Position numbers and translations under genes: made by a program | Notes under the pieces: generated by a model | What the model saw: only the letters and a program-made list of their open reading frames with translations | Databases searched by the model: none | Told to the model about the DNA's origin: nothing | Shown here: one piece after another, positions 1 to 5,687 of the stretch | Numbering within the stretch: position 1 is the first letter of the stretch | Layout of the letters: each line of letters begins with the position of its first letter | NCBI GenBank assembly: GCA_964489215.1 | Contig: CAZAYB010000201.1 | Location: forward strand, 1 to 5,728 | From: CAZAYB01 sp964489215 | Lineage (GTDB): Bacteria; Planctomycetota; Phycisphaerae; Sedimentisphaerales; Anaerohalosphaeraceae | Direction: 5' to 3' | DNA length: 5,728 bases

Positions 1-72
1 TGGAGGGTATTTGAAAGCGGGGTGCGGCGGAAAAAACAATCAGCAGGGGGGGGTAATATTGTGAAAGTTTGT

Positions 73-109
73 GCGGGGTTTGTTTTTAATAAAAGACTTG
101 CGGGGTTTG
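73..109 (+). repeat. Two copies of a 10-bp direct repeat upstream of the first gene
   Basis: GCGGGGTTTG occurs at 73-82 and again at 100-109, 27 bp start to start. The second copy overlaps the -35 region of the promoter at 98-125. The core heptamer GCGGGGT also occurs at 17-23 and at 564-570, the latter inside the next promoter. The repeats are seen directly; a role as protein-binding sites is inference. Confidence 0.5.
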
Positions 110-125
110 GAAAGTGTGGTATAAT
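98..125 (+). promoter_or_regulatory. Probable sigma-70 promoter with extended -10
   Basis: A perfect -10 hexamer TATAAT at 120-125 is preceded by TGG at 117-119, which gives the extended -10 pattern TGnTATAAT. The -35 candidate TTGCGG (98-103) matches consensus at only three of six positions, with a 16-bp spacer; the extended -10 would compensate. Transcription would start near 132, leaving a leader of about 125 nt before the TTG start at 257. Confidence 0.6.
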
Positions 126-243
126 CGGGGCAGGTTAAGGAGAGATTTTCATTGGCATATTAAACAGTAATAGAGATTAAAAGGTCAGGGAGTAAGGTAT
201 AAGTAATTGTAATAAATGCTTGATTGAACGACATTTGTTACTA

Positions 244-250
244 AAGAAGG
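244..250 (+). promoter_or_regulatory. Ribosome binding site supporting a TTG start
   Basis: AAGAAGG at 244-250 lies six bases before TTG at 257. An in-frame stop at 242-244 precludes any earlier start. The six spacer bases happen to read TATAAT, but no -35 element lies at a workable distance, so I treat them as spacer and not as a promoter. Confidence 0.5.
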
Positions 251-256
251 TATAAT

Positions 257-541
257 TTGAGGCTTGTTTCGAAGTCTGGCAAGGCAGATGAGCTTAGTAT
301 TACAGCCAGTAATATTGATGCAACTGGTTCTTTGGTGCGCGGATTGAAGGCTACGGGTACTGGTGGTGTGGTTGATGTTCGTGATGAGACGGTTTTAAAT
401 GAGGAATCAAGTTACGGTAGTCTTAGCCTTAGTACGGCAGCGAGTGCGAAGTTTGCTCTTAGCAAGATTCAGGGTGCGATAGAGTTGAAGGACTCTGCCA
501 GGGCGGCATTCGGTTATAAGATGAACCTTTTGCGGGGCTGA
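257..541 (+). CDS. Hypothetical small protein, 94 aa, TTG start
   Basis: I do not recognise this protein. It starts at TTG with a good Shine-Dalgarno sequence six bases upstream, and its codon choice (AAG, GAG, GGT, GTT, CTT) matches the plus-strand genes beside it, which argues that it is truly coding. There is no signal peptide, membrane segment or known catalytic motif. From about residue 15 to 90 it is rich in Ser, Thr, Ala, Gly and Val in short alternating polar and hydrophobic stretches, with many small turns, as in beta-strand or beta-helix proteins. That structural reading is inference. It could be a complete small protein or the remnant of a larger one. Its promoter is probably the one at 98-125, and the FHA gene follows after 70 bases with its own promoter. 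Confidence 0.5.
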   Translation: MRLVSKSGKADELSITASNIDATGSLVRGLKATGTGGVVDVRDETVLNEESSYGSLSLSTAASAKFALSKIQGAIELKDSARAAFGYKMNLLRG

Positions 542-556
542 TTTGGTGGAAAAGAT

Positions 557-584
557 TTGACAAGCGGGGTCTTTGTGGGATAAT
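557..584 (+). promoter_or_regulatory. Strong sigma-70 promoter for the FHA-GAF gene
   Basis: A perfect -35 TTGACA (557-562) is followed after 16 bp by GATAAT (579-584, five of six). TGG at 576-578 makes it an extended -10. Transcription would begin near 591, just ahead of the ribosome binding site GAGGAG at 601-606 and the ATG at 612. The spacer contains GCGGGGT at 564-570, the heptamer also found around the promoter at 98-125. Confidence 0.65.
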
Positions 585-611
585 GGATGTTGTTGTTTAT
601 GAGGAGCTTTT

Positions 612-1481
612 ATGCGTCTTGCTGTACGACATTCAGGTAAGAAGATAAATGAGCTTATGTTCGATAAGGGTCCTGTTTATATCGGCAGGCAGATGGGTTG
701 CCAGGTTTTTTTGCCTGACCGGGCTGTTTCACGTCAGCATGCGGTGATTTATTCGGCAGGTAAGAAGAAATGGGTTCTTGAGGATCTTGATTCTGCGAAT
801 AAGACTTTTTTGAATAATAAGGCAATTCATAAGAATGAGATAGGGCATGGTGATGTTGTTCGTATCGGAGATTTCAGGATCGATATCGATATGCATTACA
901 AGAATGAGGCGGCAGGTGAAAAGCTGCAGATGGAGGATACTCTTTTACAGAGTACGACGGTCAGTGATAAGGTTCAGGCGGTGATCCGTAAGACCGATTC
1001 TAAGCATACTCCAATTATTGTGCCGACCAAGCGTCTGAAGGACCTTGCGGATTTTTCAGAGATGCTTTACGAAACTGAAACGCTCAGCGGTCTGCATAAG
1101 AGTCTGATTGAGCTTTTGTTACGTCAGTTTAACGCTTATGAGGTATGGTGTGGGTTTCGTGATGTTGAGGGGGGTGCGATTGGAATTGAAGGGGGCAGGA
1201 ACAGCAGCGGTGTTCATGTAGAGCGTAAGAATCTTACCGGACTTAACGCAGTTGAGGAGGCTTTGGAGAATAACCGTTATCTTTTTATACCGCGTGTAAG
1301 TAAGATAGCAGGTAAGAGCAAGGTTCGTTCTGTTATGGCAGCTCCGTTTTTGCTTGGAGATCGGAACTTTGGGGCGGTTTATGTAGATAACTCATCGAAT
1401 CAGCAGGCTTATGAGCAGCATGATCTTGATTATCTTTTGATAGTTTCTATTCAGACGGCAGGTTTTTTGGCTGGGTTTTAG
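612..1481 (+). CDS. FHA and GAF domain signalling protein
   Basis: This is a 289-aa soluble protein with no signal peptide or membrane segment. Residues about 1-93 form an FHA domain, a phosphothreonine-binding module. The expected landmarks are visible: G25-R26, then S40-R41-Q42-H43, an N63-K64-T65 turn where NGT is usual, L67-N68-N69, and G80-D81 with I85-G86 near the end. Residues about 145-289 look like a GAF sensor domain, clearest at the end (S240-V-M-A-A-P-F, then G254-A-V-Y-V-D and a final helix). Between them, residues 108-117 are Thr/Ser-rich (T110, S114, T115, T116) and could be phosphorylated. No kinase, cyclase, HD-GYP or DNA-binding output domain is present, so it probably acts as a sensor-adaptor under a Ser/Thr kinase; that role is inference. 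ATG at 612 has GAGGAG five bases upstream. The domain calls are firm; the ligand and partner are unknown. Confidence 0.88.
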   Translation: MRLAVRHSGKKINELMFDKGPVYIGRQMGCQVFLPDRAVSRQHAVIYSAGKKKWVLEDLDSANKTFLNNKAIHKNEIGHGDVVRIGDFRIDIDMHYKNEAAGEKLQMEDTLLQSTTVSDKVQAVIRKTDSKHTPIIVPTKRLKDLADFSEMLYETETLSGLHKSLIELLLRQFNAYEVWCGFRDVEGGAIGIEGGRNSSGVHVERKNLTGLNAVEEALENNRYLFIPRVSKIAGKSKVRSVMAAPFLLGDRNFGAVYVDNSSNQQAYEQHDLDYLLIVSIQTAGFLAGF

Positions 1482-1611
1482 AGTAATTCAATTTTCAGTT
1501 TCAAGTGTTGGGGCGGTTTTTCAGGCGCAAAGAGTCTGCGGGGGGGTAAGAATTCTTCACGTTAGATATTGCCTGTTTTATAGTGTATAAGAGCGGGGCT
1601 GGATTTTTTTG

Positions 1612-2019
1612 TTAGAACCCGTAGACCTGTTTTAACTGGTCCTCAGAGGGCATTGTTGGGTATCTTTCCCCTCTTGGTCCGATGTAGCCAGGTCCGTCCT
1701 TCTGGAGTCTGACCGGCAGCTGAGAACCGTTGCTGTTTGTAATCCAGATTGTTACGGTGTTTGCTTCAGCTCTTACGGCCTGCATTTCGTCTCTCATTTT
1801 TTTCTTGTCAGATTCGTTTCCAATTACGTAGCCAGCTCCTCCGCCTACAGCAGCACCGATGAGTGCTCCTTCTGTGTCACCGCCTGCGAGTGCTCCTATT
1901 CCTGCCCCGGCGGCAGTTCCTAGCAGAGCGGTGTTCTGGGCGTCGGTTTCGCATCCGGTTGTCAGGATATTTATGGTGAGAGTTGCCACGGCTAATAATG
2001 TAACGAGAAAAGTACGCAT
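1612..2019 (-). CDS. Glycine-zipper lipoprotein
   Basis: This is a 135-aa exported protein. Residues 1-22 are a lipoprotein signal peptide (M-R-T followed by a hydrophobic core), ending in L19-T-T-G-C23. The lipobox is acceptable but not ideal, with Thr at -3. Lipidated Cys23 would be the mature N-terminus. Residues about 34-67 are a glycine zipper (repeated GxxxG spacing, e.g. G40-I-G-A-L-A-G and G55 to G67), a segment that often inserts in or packs against membranes in Gly-zipper outer-membrane lipoproteins. A short charged stretch follows (residues 69-86). The C-terminal domain, about 88-135, has a beta-rich start and the ending G-P-R-G-E-R-Y-P-T-M-P-S-E-D-Q-L-K-Q-V-Y-G-F, with no assigned function. 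ATG at 2019 is preceded by GGAGA at good spacing. The gene is convergent with the FHA-GAF gene and divergent from dapB. A structural role in the envelope is inferred from the class. Confidence 0.85.
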   Translation of the reverse strand: MRTFLVTLLAVATLTINILTTGCETDAQNTALLGTAAGAGIGALAGGDTEGALIGAAVGGGAGYVIGNESDKKKMRDEMQAVRAEANTVTIWITNSNGSQLPVRLQKDGPGYIGPRGERYPTMPSEDQLKQVYGF

Positions 2020-2056
2020 GATTTGTCTCCTACAAATTTGTTAATATACAAACTAA

Positions 2057-2085
2057 ATTATAGTATCCATTGATTATACTGTCAA
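2057..2085 (-). promoter_or_regulatory. Perfect-consensus sigma-70 promoter of the lipoprotein gene
   Basis: Read on the minus strand, TTGACA (2085-2080), a 17-bp spacer and TATAAT (2062-2057) match the sigma-70 consensus at all twelve positions. Transcription would start near 2050, about 30 nt before the ATG at 2019. A promoter this strong usually implies high constitutive expression or tight repression; the dyad over its -35 box favours the second. Confidence 0.85.
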
Positions 2086-2092
2086 GTATAAT
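2073..2092. promoter_or_regulatory. Candidate operator: 8-bp inverted repeat around the -35 box
   Basis: Arms ATTATACT (2073-2080) and AGTATAAT (2085-2092) are perfect reverse complements separated by GTCA. The -35 hexamer (2080-2085) sits exactly at the centre. A further half-site core AGTAT lies at 2062-2066, touching the -10 box, and forms a second inverted pair with ATACT at 2076-2080. The symmetry is seen directly; repressor binding is inference, and the binding protein is not identifiable from the sequence. Confidence 0.5.
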
Positions 2093-2134
2093 TTTATGTT
2101 CAAAAAAGGGCAACTTTGTTGAAACGTTCGTTTT

Positions 2135-2158
2135 GCCAGTTCTTAATACTGGTTTTTT
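2135..2158 (+). terminator. Terminator-like hairpin with no obvious upstream gene
   Basis: CCAGT (2136-2140) and ACTGG (2148-2152) form a 5-bp stem around a 7-nt loop, with a possible outer G-T wobble, followed by six T's (2153-2158). The T run orients it for plus-strand transcripts, yet no plus-strand gene or convincing promoter lies just upstream. The stem is short, so termination would be modest. Confidence 0.4.
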
Positions 2159-2205
2159 AAGGATTTATAGTTTTTCTTTTTATTTTCGTCTGATATATTG
2201 TTTAA

Positions 2206-2235
2206 TTGATCTTTATTTTACGCTTATTTTATAAC
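2206..2235 (+). promoter_or_regulatory. Possible promoter of the dapB-SDR operon
   Basis: TTGATC (2206-2211, four of six) and TATAAC (2230-2235, five of six) are separated by 18 bp. Transcription would start near 2242, giving a leader of about 49 nt. A rival is the extended -10-like TGATATATT at 2191-2199, which lacks a -35. The region is very AT-rich, so chance matches are likely. Confidence 0.35.
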
Positions 2236-2275
2236 TAAATCGGCAAAAGACAGCGTCGAGGTGAATAGTTTTTTT

Positions 2276-2282
2276 GGAAGGA
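2276..2282 (+). promoter_or_regulatory. Ribosome binding site that fixes the dapB start
   Basis: GGAAGGA lies eight bases before ATG at 2291. An in-frame GTG at 2261 would add ten residues, but DapB proteins normally begin just before the first beta strand of the nucleotide fold, as the 2291 start gives. Confidence 0.65.
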
Positions 2283-2290
2283 TATTTATT

Positions 2291-3096
2291 ATGGCGATTA
2301 AACTTGGGATAAACGGTGCAGGGGGCAGGATGGGCAAGCGTTTGGTTAATCTTAGTCTTATGGATGGTGATTTTGAGCTTGTTTGTGCGGTTGAGATGGG
2401 TGGTCATTCGGCGGTCGGAAAGGATGCCGGTGCAGTTGCAGGTAGTGAGGATTCTGGAGTTGAGGTAAGTGAGGGTTTTGTGGGTGGGCCTGATGTTGTG
2501 ATAGATTTTTCTTTGCCTGGTGCTTTTGATAAGGTTACGGAGTATTGCAGAGAGAGTAAGGCTGGGCTTGTTATGGGTACTACTGGTCTGGATGAAGCTC
2601 AGCTTGGTAAGATTAAGGAGCTTGGCAGTGAGATTGCATTGATCCAGGCGACGAATATGTCAGTTGGTATGAATATGCTTTTCAATCTTGTGGGCAAGGC
2701 TGCGAAGCTTCTTGGCGAGGAGTATGATGTAGAGATAGTTGAGTCTCATCATCGTTTTAAGAAGGATGCGCCTTCGGGTACAGCCTTGACTTTGGCGGAG
2801 AAAGTGGCTGAGTCAACCGGGCGAGATTATCCAGGCTGTCTGGATATGGGCAGGAGCGGTAATGCAAGTTTGCGTGAGAAGGGCAAGATAGGTATGCACG
2901 CGGTTCGCGGGGGCGATATTACCGGTGAGCACAGTGTTATTTACAGTACTCTTGGTGAGACTGTACGGATAAGTCATAGTGNNNNNNNNNNGCTCATAAC
3001 AGGGATACTTTTGTTTTGGGTGCTTTGCGGGCAGCGAAGTGGCTTGCGGGTAAAAGTGCAGGTATTTATACTATGAGCGAGGTTCTTGGGGTTTAG
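2291..3096 (+). CDS. dapB: 4-hydroxy-tetrahydrodipicolinate reductase (interrupted by an N run)
   Basis: DapB reduces the product of DapA to tetrahydrodipicolinate with NAD(P)H, in the diaminopimelate/lysine pathway in the cytoplasm. Before the gap, 230 codons read from the start: the nucleotide-binding G9-A-G-G12-R-M-G15, then G96-T-T-G99, and the family signature E148-I-V-E-S-H153-H-R-F-K157-K-D-A-P-S-G-T-A165. H153 and K157 correspond to the catalytic His and Lys. After the gap the correct frame starts at 2992 (A-H-N-R-D-T-F) and runs 34 codons to TAG at 3094-3096, with the typical ending A-A-K-W-L-A-G-K-S-A-G-I-Y. Joining the two parts gives about 264 residues, normal for DapB. Reading straight through the ten N's shifts the frame and produces a false C-terminus ending at 3076. 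The SDR gene starts nine bases after the stop. Confidence 0.95.
2982..2991. other. Assembly gap (ten N's) inside dapB
   Basis: Ten N's follow the lone G at 2981, and coding resumes in another frame at 2992. Aligning the flanks to the usual DapB pattern (I-S-H-S then A-H-N-R-D-T-F) leaves no missing residue. The true sequence is probably continuous, with the G at 2981 duplicated at 2992, so the gap length is a placeholder. Confidence 0.9.
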
Positions 3097-3105
3097 GACA
3101 AAGTT

Positions 3106-3828
3106 ATGGATTTTACTGGCAAAAGGGCGGTTGTAACCGGCGCGAGCAGGGGTATAGGCAGGGCTGTTGCGGTTATGCTTGGCGGTGCAGGCTGTGAGGT
3201 TGTTGTTACCGGCAGGGATGAGAGTAAGCTTGCTGAGACTGGTGAGCTTGTTAAGGGTGCAGGCGGGGAGGCTTATATTATAAGGTGCGACCTTTGCGGG
3301 GCTGATGATGTTGTCGGTCTTGCAGATGAGATTAAGGGCAGGTGGGAGCGGCTTGATGTTCTTGTCAATAACGCTGGTGTTACTCTTTCGGCGGAATTTG
3401 AAAGGACCGGTGTTGAGGACTGGGATAAGTTGATGGCAGTAAACGCCAGGGCGCCGTTTATACTTTGCAGGGATCTTTTGGGTTTGCTGAGGGAGTCAGA
3501 GAGGGGTTTTGTGATTAATGTTGCGTCAGTTGTTGGTGTTAAGGGTTATGCGAAGCAGTCGGCTTATACAGCGAGCAAGCATGCTCTAAGGGGTATGAGT
3601 ATATCGCTTGCCAATGAGATACGTGACAGTAATGTTCGTGTTCATGTTATATGTACGGGGGGAGTTGATACTGATATGGTTGGGCAGGTTCGGCCGGATA
3701 TTGATAAGGGTGAGCTTATCGGAGCAGATGAGGTTGCAGATTCGATAAAGTTTCTGCTTAGCAGGGATGGTAAGGGTGTTTTCGATGAGCTTAGGATAAG
3801 GCGAGAGTCTTCCGGGCCGTGGTTTTAG
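3106..3828 (+). CDS. SDR-family NAD(P)-dependent oxidoreductase
   Basis: This is a 240-aa classical short-chain dehydrogenase/reductase with a single Rossmann fold, probably cytoplasmic. It shows the cofactor motif T11-G-A-S-R-G16-I-G18, N88-N-A-G91 and the catalytic set N113, S141, Y154 and K158 (Y-T-A-S-K). R37 after the second beta strand (T-G-R) suggests a preference for NADP(H). The usual Pro-Gly after beta strand 6 is replaced by T184-G185 in C-T-G-G-V-D-T. The substrate cannot be named; FabG-like 3-oxoacyl reductases and YdfG-like hydroxy-acid dehydrogenases share these motifs. ATG at 3106 lies nine bases after the dapB stop, and its AGGA binding site (3095-3098) overlaps that stop codon, so the two genes are almost certainly co-transcribed and perhaps translationally coupled. 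A link to lysine synthesis is not shown by the sequence. Confidence 0.92.
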   Translation: MDFTGKRAVVTGASRGIGRAVAVMLGGAGCEVVVTGRDESKLAETGELVKGAGGEAYIIRCDLCGADDVVGLADEIKGRWERLDVLVNNAGVTLSAEFERTGVEDWDKLMAVNARAPFILCRDLLGLLRESERGFVINVASVVGVKGYAKQSAYTASKHALRGMSISLANEIRDSNVRVHVICTGGVDTDMVGQVRPDIDKGELIGADEVADSIKFLLSRDGKGVFDELRIRRESSGPWF

Positions 3829-3846
3829 GCAGGCTTGGTTTTCGTC

Positions 3847-3875
3847 TTGGGGGCGTGGTCTTTACGACGCCCTAA
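3847..3875. terminator. Hairpin between convergent genes, possible bidirectional terminator
   Basis: GGGCGT (3851-3856) pairs with ACGCCC (3867-3872) around a 10-nt loop, and flanking G-T and T-A pairs could extend the stem with a one-base bulge. It lies between the SDR stop (3828) and the glnS stop (3914). Neither strand has a proper T run after the stem, so intrinsic termination is uncertain. Confidence 0.35.
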
Positions 3876-3913
3876 ACAGATACATATAAAGCTGAAGTTT
3901 TATAGACAGAAGT

Positions 3914-5641
3914 TTATTTTTTCTTTTTCTGTTTTTGTTTCTGCTTCTGCTGTTTTTGAATTTTAGCCCATGTGTCCCTTAGTCCGACTGTTTTGTTGAA
4001 AATTAGATTTTGGGGTTGAGATTCAGGGTCCATGCAGAAGTATCCAATTCTTTCGAACTGGAATCTGTCGAGAGCTTTTGCGTTTTTAACAGACGGTTCT
4101 ATGAAGCAGTTTTCCTTTATTTTCAGCGAGTCGGGGTTTATGTTTGCGGTGAAGTCCTGTTCGGGGCTGTCGGTCTGGTCGGGGTTTTCCCTGTTGAAGA
4201 GGTGGTCGTAAAGTTTTACAGTGGTTTTTAATGCGTGGGGTGCGCTTACCCAGTGCAATGTTGCTTTTACCTTTCTTCCGTCGGGTGCGTCACCTCCTTT
4301 GGTTTGGGGGTCGTATGTGCATCTTAGCTCAGTAATGTTTCCGTTGTGGTCCTTTATGACTTCGTTGCAGGTAATGAAGTATGCGTATCTTAGCCTGACT
4401 TCTCTGCCTGGTGCGAGTCTGAAGAATTTTTTTGGGGGGTCCTCCATGAAGTCTTGTTTTTCGATGTAAAGCTCTTTTGAGAATGGCACTTTTCTTGTTC
4501 CAGCTGACTGGTCTTCGGGGTTGTTAATGGCGGTTAGGTTTTCAGATTCGTTTTCGGGGTAGTTTGTAATTACGACCTTAAGTGGGTCCAGAACAGCCAT
4601 GACTCTTGGGCTGGTTTTGTTGAGGTCCTCTCGGAGGCAATGTTCGAGCAGAGCGAAATCGACGGTTGAGTTGAATTTGTTTACACCTATTACCGCGCAG
4701 AAGTTTCTGATGGCGGCAGGTGAGAATCCTCTTTTTCTCATACCGCAGATAGTGGGCATTCTTGGGTCGTCCCATCCAGAAACGAATTTTTCATTTACGA
4801 GTCTGAGCAGTTTTCTTTTGCTCATGACGGTGTATGTGAGGTTGAGTCTTGCAAATTCAATCTGCTGAGGATGGTATATTTGCAGTTTTTCAAGGTACCA
4901 GTCGTAGAGTGGTCTGTGGTTTTCGAATTCGAGAGTGCAGATCGAATGTGTGATTTTTTCTATTGAGTCAGATTGTCCGTGTGTGAAGTCGTACATTGGG
5001 TATATGCACCATTTGTCAGCAGTTCTGTGGTGTTCGGCGTGCATTATTCTGTACATGACGGGGTCTCGCATGTTGAGGTTTGGATGAGCCATGTCAATTT
5101 TTGCTCTTAGTGTTCTTGATCCATCGGGGAATTTTCCCTGTTTCATCAGTTCGAACAATTCGAGATTTTCATCTGGAGTTCGGTCTCTGTGGGGGCTGTT
5201 TTTTCCTGGTTCTGTGAGAGTTCCGCGGTATTCTCTGATCTGGTCAGGAGTGAGGTCGCAGACGTATGCATCGTTTTGTTTTATAAGCTGGAGAGCCCAT
5301 TCGTAGAGCTGCTGGAAGTAGTCTGATGCGTAATAGAGTCTGTCCTGCCAGTCCCATCCGAGCCATTTTACGTCCTGCAGTATTGACTGTACGTATTCAT
5401 CTTCTTCTTTTGTGGGGTTTGTGTCATCGAATCTCATGTTGCATTTTCCGCCGAATTCGTTTGCAATTCCGAAGTTCAGGCAGATGCTTTTTGCGTGTCC
5501 GATGTGGAGATATCCGTTTGGTTCGGGAGGGAATCGGGTGTGTACGCGATTATCCCATTTGCCTGATTGGCAGTCTTGTGCGACTATCTGTCTTACGAAG
5601 TCAAGCCTGTTGTTTTCGTTGTTTTTTTGGTTTTTGGTCAC
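3914..5641 (-). CDS. glnS: Glutaminyl-tRNA synthetase with a Lys/Gln tail
   Basis: GlnRS is a class I synthetase that attaches glutamine to tRNA-Gln using ATP. The 575-residue protein has the class I signature in P39-E-P-N-G-Y-L-H46-I-G-H49, the R70-F-D-D-T-N-P segment typical of Gln/Glu enzymes, and the KMSKS-equivalent V272-M-S-K-R276. The catalytic core spans about 30-280; the beta-barrel anticodon-binding region spans about 350-558 and ends in the usual T-V-G-L-R-D-T-W-A-K. E. coli GlnRS (554 aa) ends soon after that point. Here residues 561-575 add a tail made only of Gln and Lys, ending in four Lys. The start is GTG at 5641 with AAGGA five bases upstream; the following L-D-F-V-R-Q-I matches the family N-terminus. 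Possession of glnS implies direct Gln-tRNA charging, though GatCAB may also be present elsewhere. Codons favour A/C endings, opposite to the plus-strand genes. Confidence 0.98.
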   Translation of the reverse strand: MTKNQKNNENNRLDFVRQIVAQDCQSGKWDNRVHTRFPPEPNGYLHIGHAKSICLNFGIANEFGGKCNMRFDDTNPTKEEDEYVQSILQDVKWLGWDWQDRLYYASDYFQQLYEWALQLIKQNDAYVCDLTPDQIREYRGTLTEPGKNSPHRDRTPDENLELFELMKQGKFPDGSRTLRAKIDMAHPNLNMRDPVMYRIMHAEHHRTADKWCIYPMYDFTHGQSDSIEKITHSICTLEFENHRPLYDWYLEKLQIYHPQQIEFARLNLTYTVMSKRKLLRLVNEKFVSGWDDPRMPTICGMRKRGFSPAAIRNFCAVIGVNKFNSTVDFALLEHCLREDLNKTSPRVMAVLDPLKVVITNYPENESENLTAINNPEDQSAGTRKVPFSKELYIEKQDFMEDPPKKFFRLAPGREVRLRYAYFITCNEVIKDHNGNITELRCTYDPQTKGGDAPDGRKVKATLHWVSAPHALKTTVKLYDHLFNRENPDQTDSPEQDFTANINPDSLKIKENCFIEPSVKNAKALDRFQFERIGYFCMDPESQPQNLIFNKTVGLRDTWAKIQKQQKQKQKQKKKK

Positions 5642-5646
5642 GTTTT

Positions 5647-5651
5647 TCCTT
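5647..5651 (-). promoter_or_regulatory. Ribosome binding site for the glnS GTG start
   Basis: On the minus strand, AAGGA is followed by five bases and then GTG at 5641. This spacing, with no ATG nearby that would give a family-like N-terminus, supports the GTG start. Confidence 0.6.
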
Positions 5652-5687
5652 TGTTTTTCGTTTTATATTGCTTTTGAAAGTATGGGT

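Noticed and set aside
1..138. Reading frame open from the window edge to TAA at 136-138.
   Set aside because: It runs through the promoter at 98-125, and the translation has no recognisable features. An upstream gene's tail cannot be assigned from so little sequence.
137..180. AAGGAG followed by very short reading frames (TTG at 152, three codons; ATT at 151, nine codons).
   Set aside because: The TTG frame is only three codons long and the nine-codon frame needs a rare ATT start. Neither has any further coding signal, so a leader peptide is not supported.
251..256. TATAAT just before the TTG start as a second promoter.
   Set aside because: The nearest -35 candidates (TTGAAC at 224, TTGATT at 220) give spacers of 21 and 25 bp, and transcription would start inside the gene.
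1548..1557. Perfect 10-bp palindrome AAGAATTCTT between the convergent FHA-GAF and lipoprotein genes.
   Set aside because: It has no loop or T run, so it is not a terminator, and one short palindrome of this kind is expected by chance.
1590..1610. G-rich stretch with AGC/GCT ends followed by seven T's as a terminator for the FHA-GAF gene.
   Set aside because: The possible stem is only three base pairs, too weak to call.
2261..2290. GTG at 2261 as an upstream dapB start adding ten residues.
   Set aside because: ATG at 2291 has a better-spaced binding site and gives the normal DapB N-terminus.
2213..2407. Minus-strand frame of 64 codons overlapping the dapB start.
   Set aside because: It is antisense to a clear dapB and has no family resemblance.
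4010..4868. Several plus-strand open frames within the glnS region.
   Set aside because: They are shadows of the long conserved minus-strand glnS gene and have no recognisable domains of their own.
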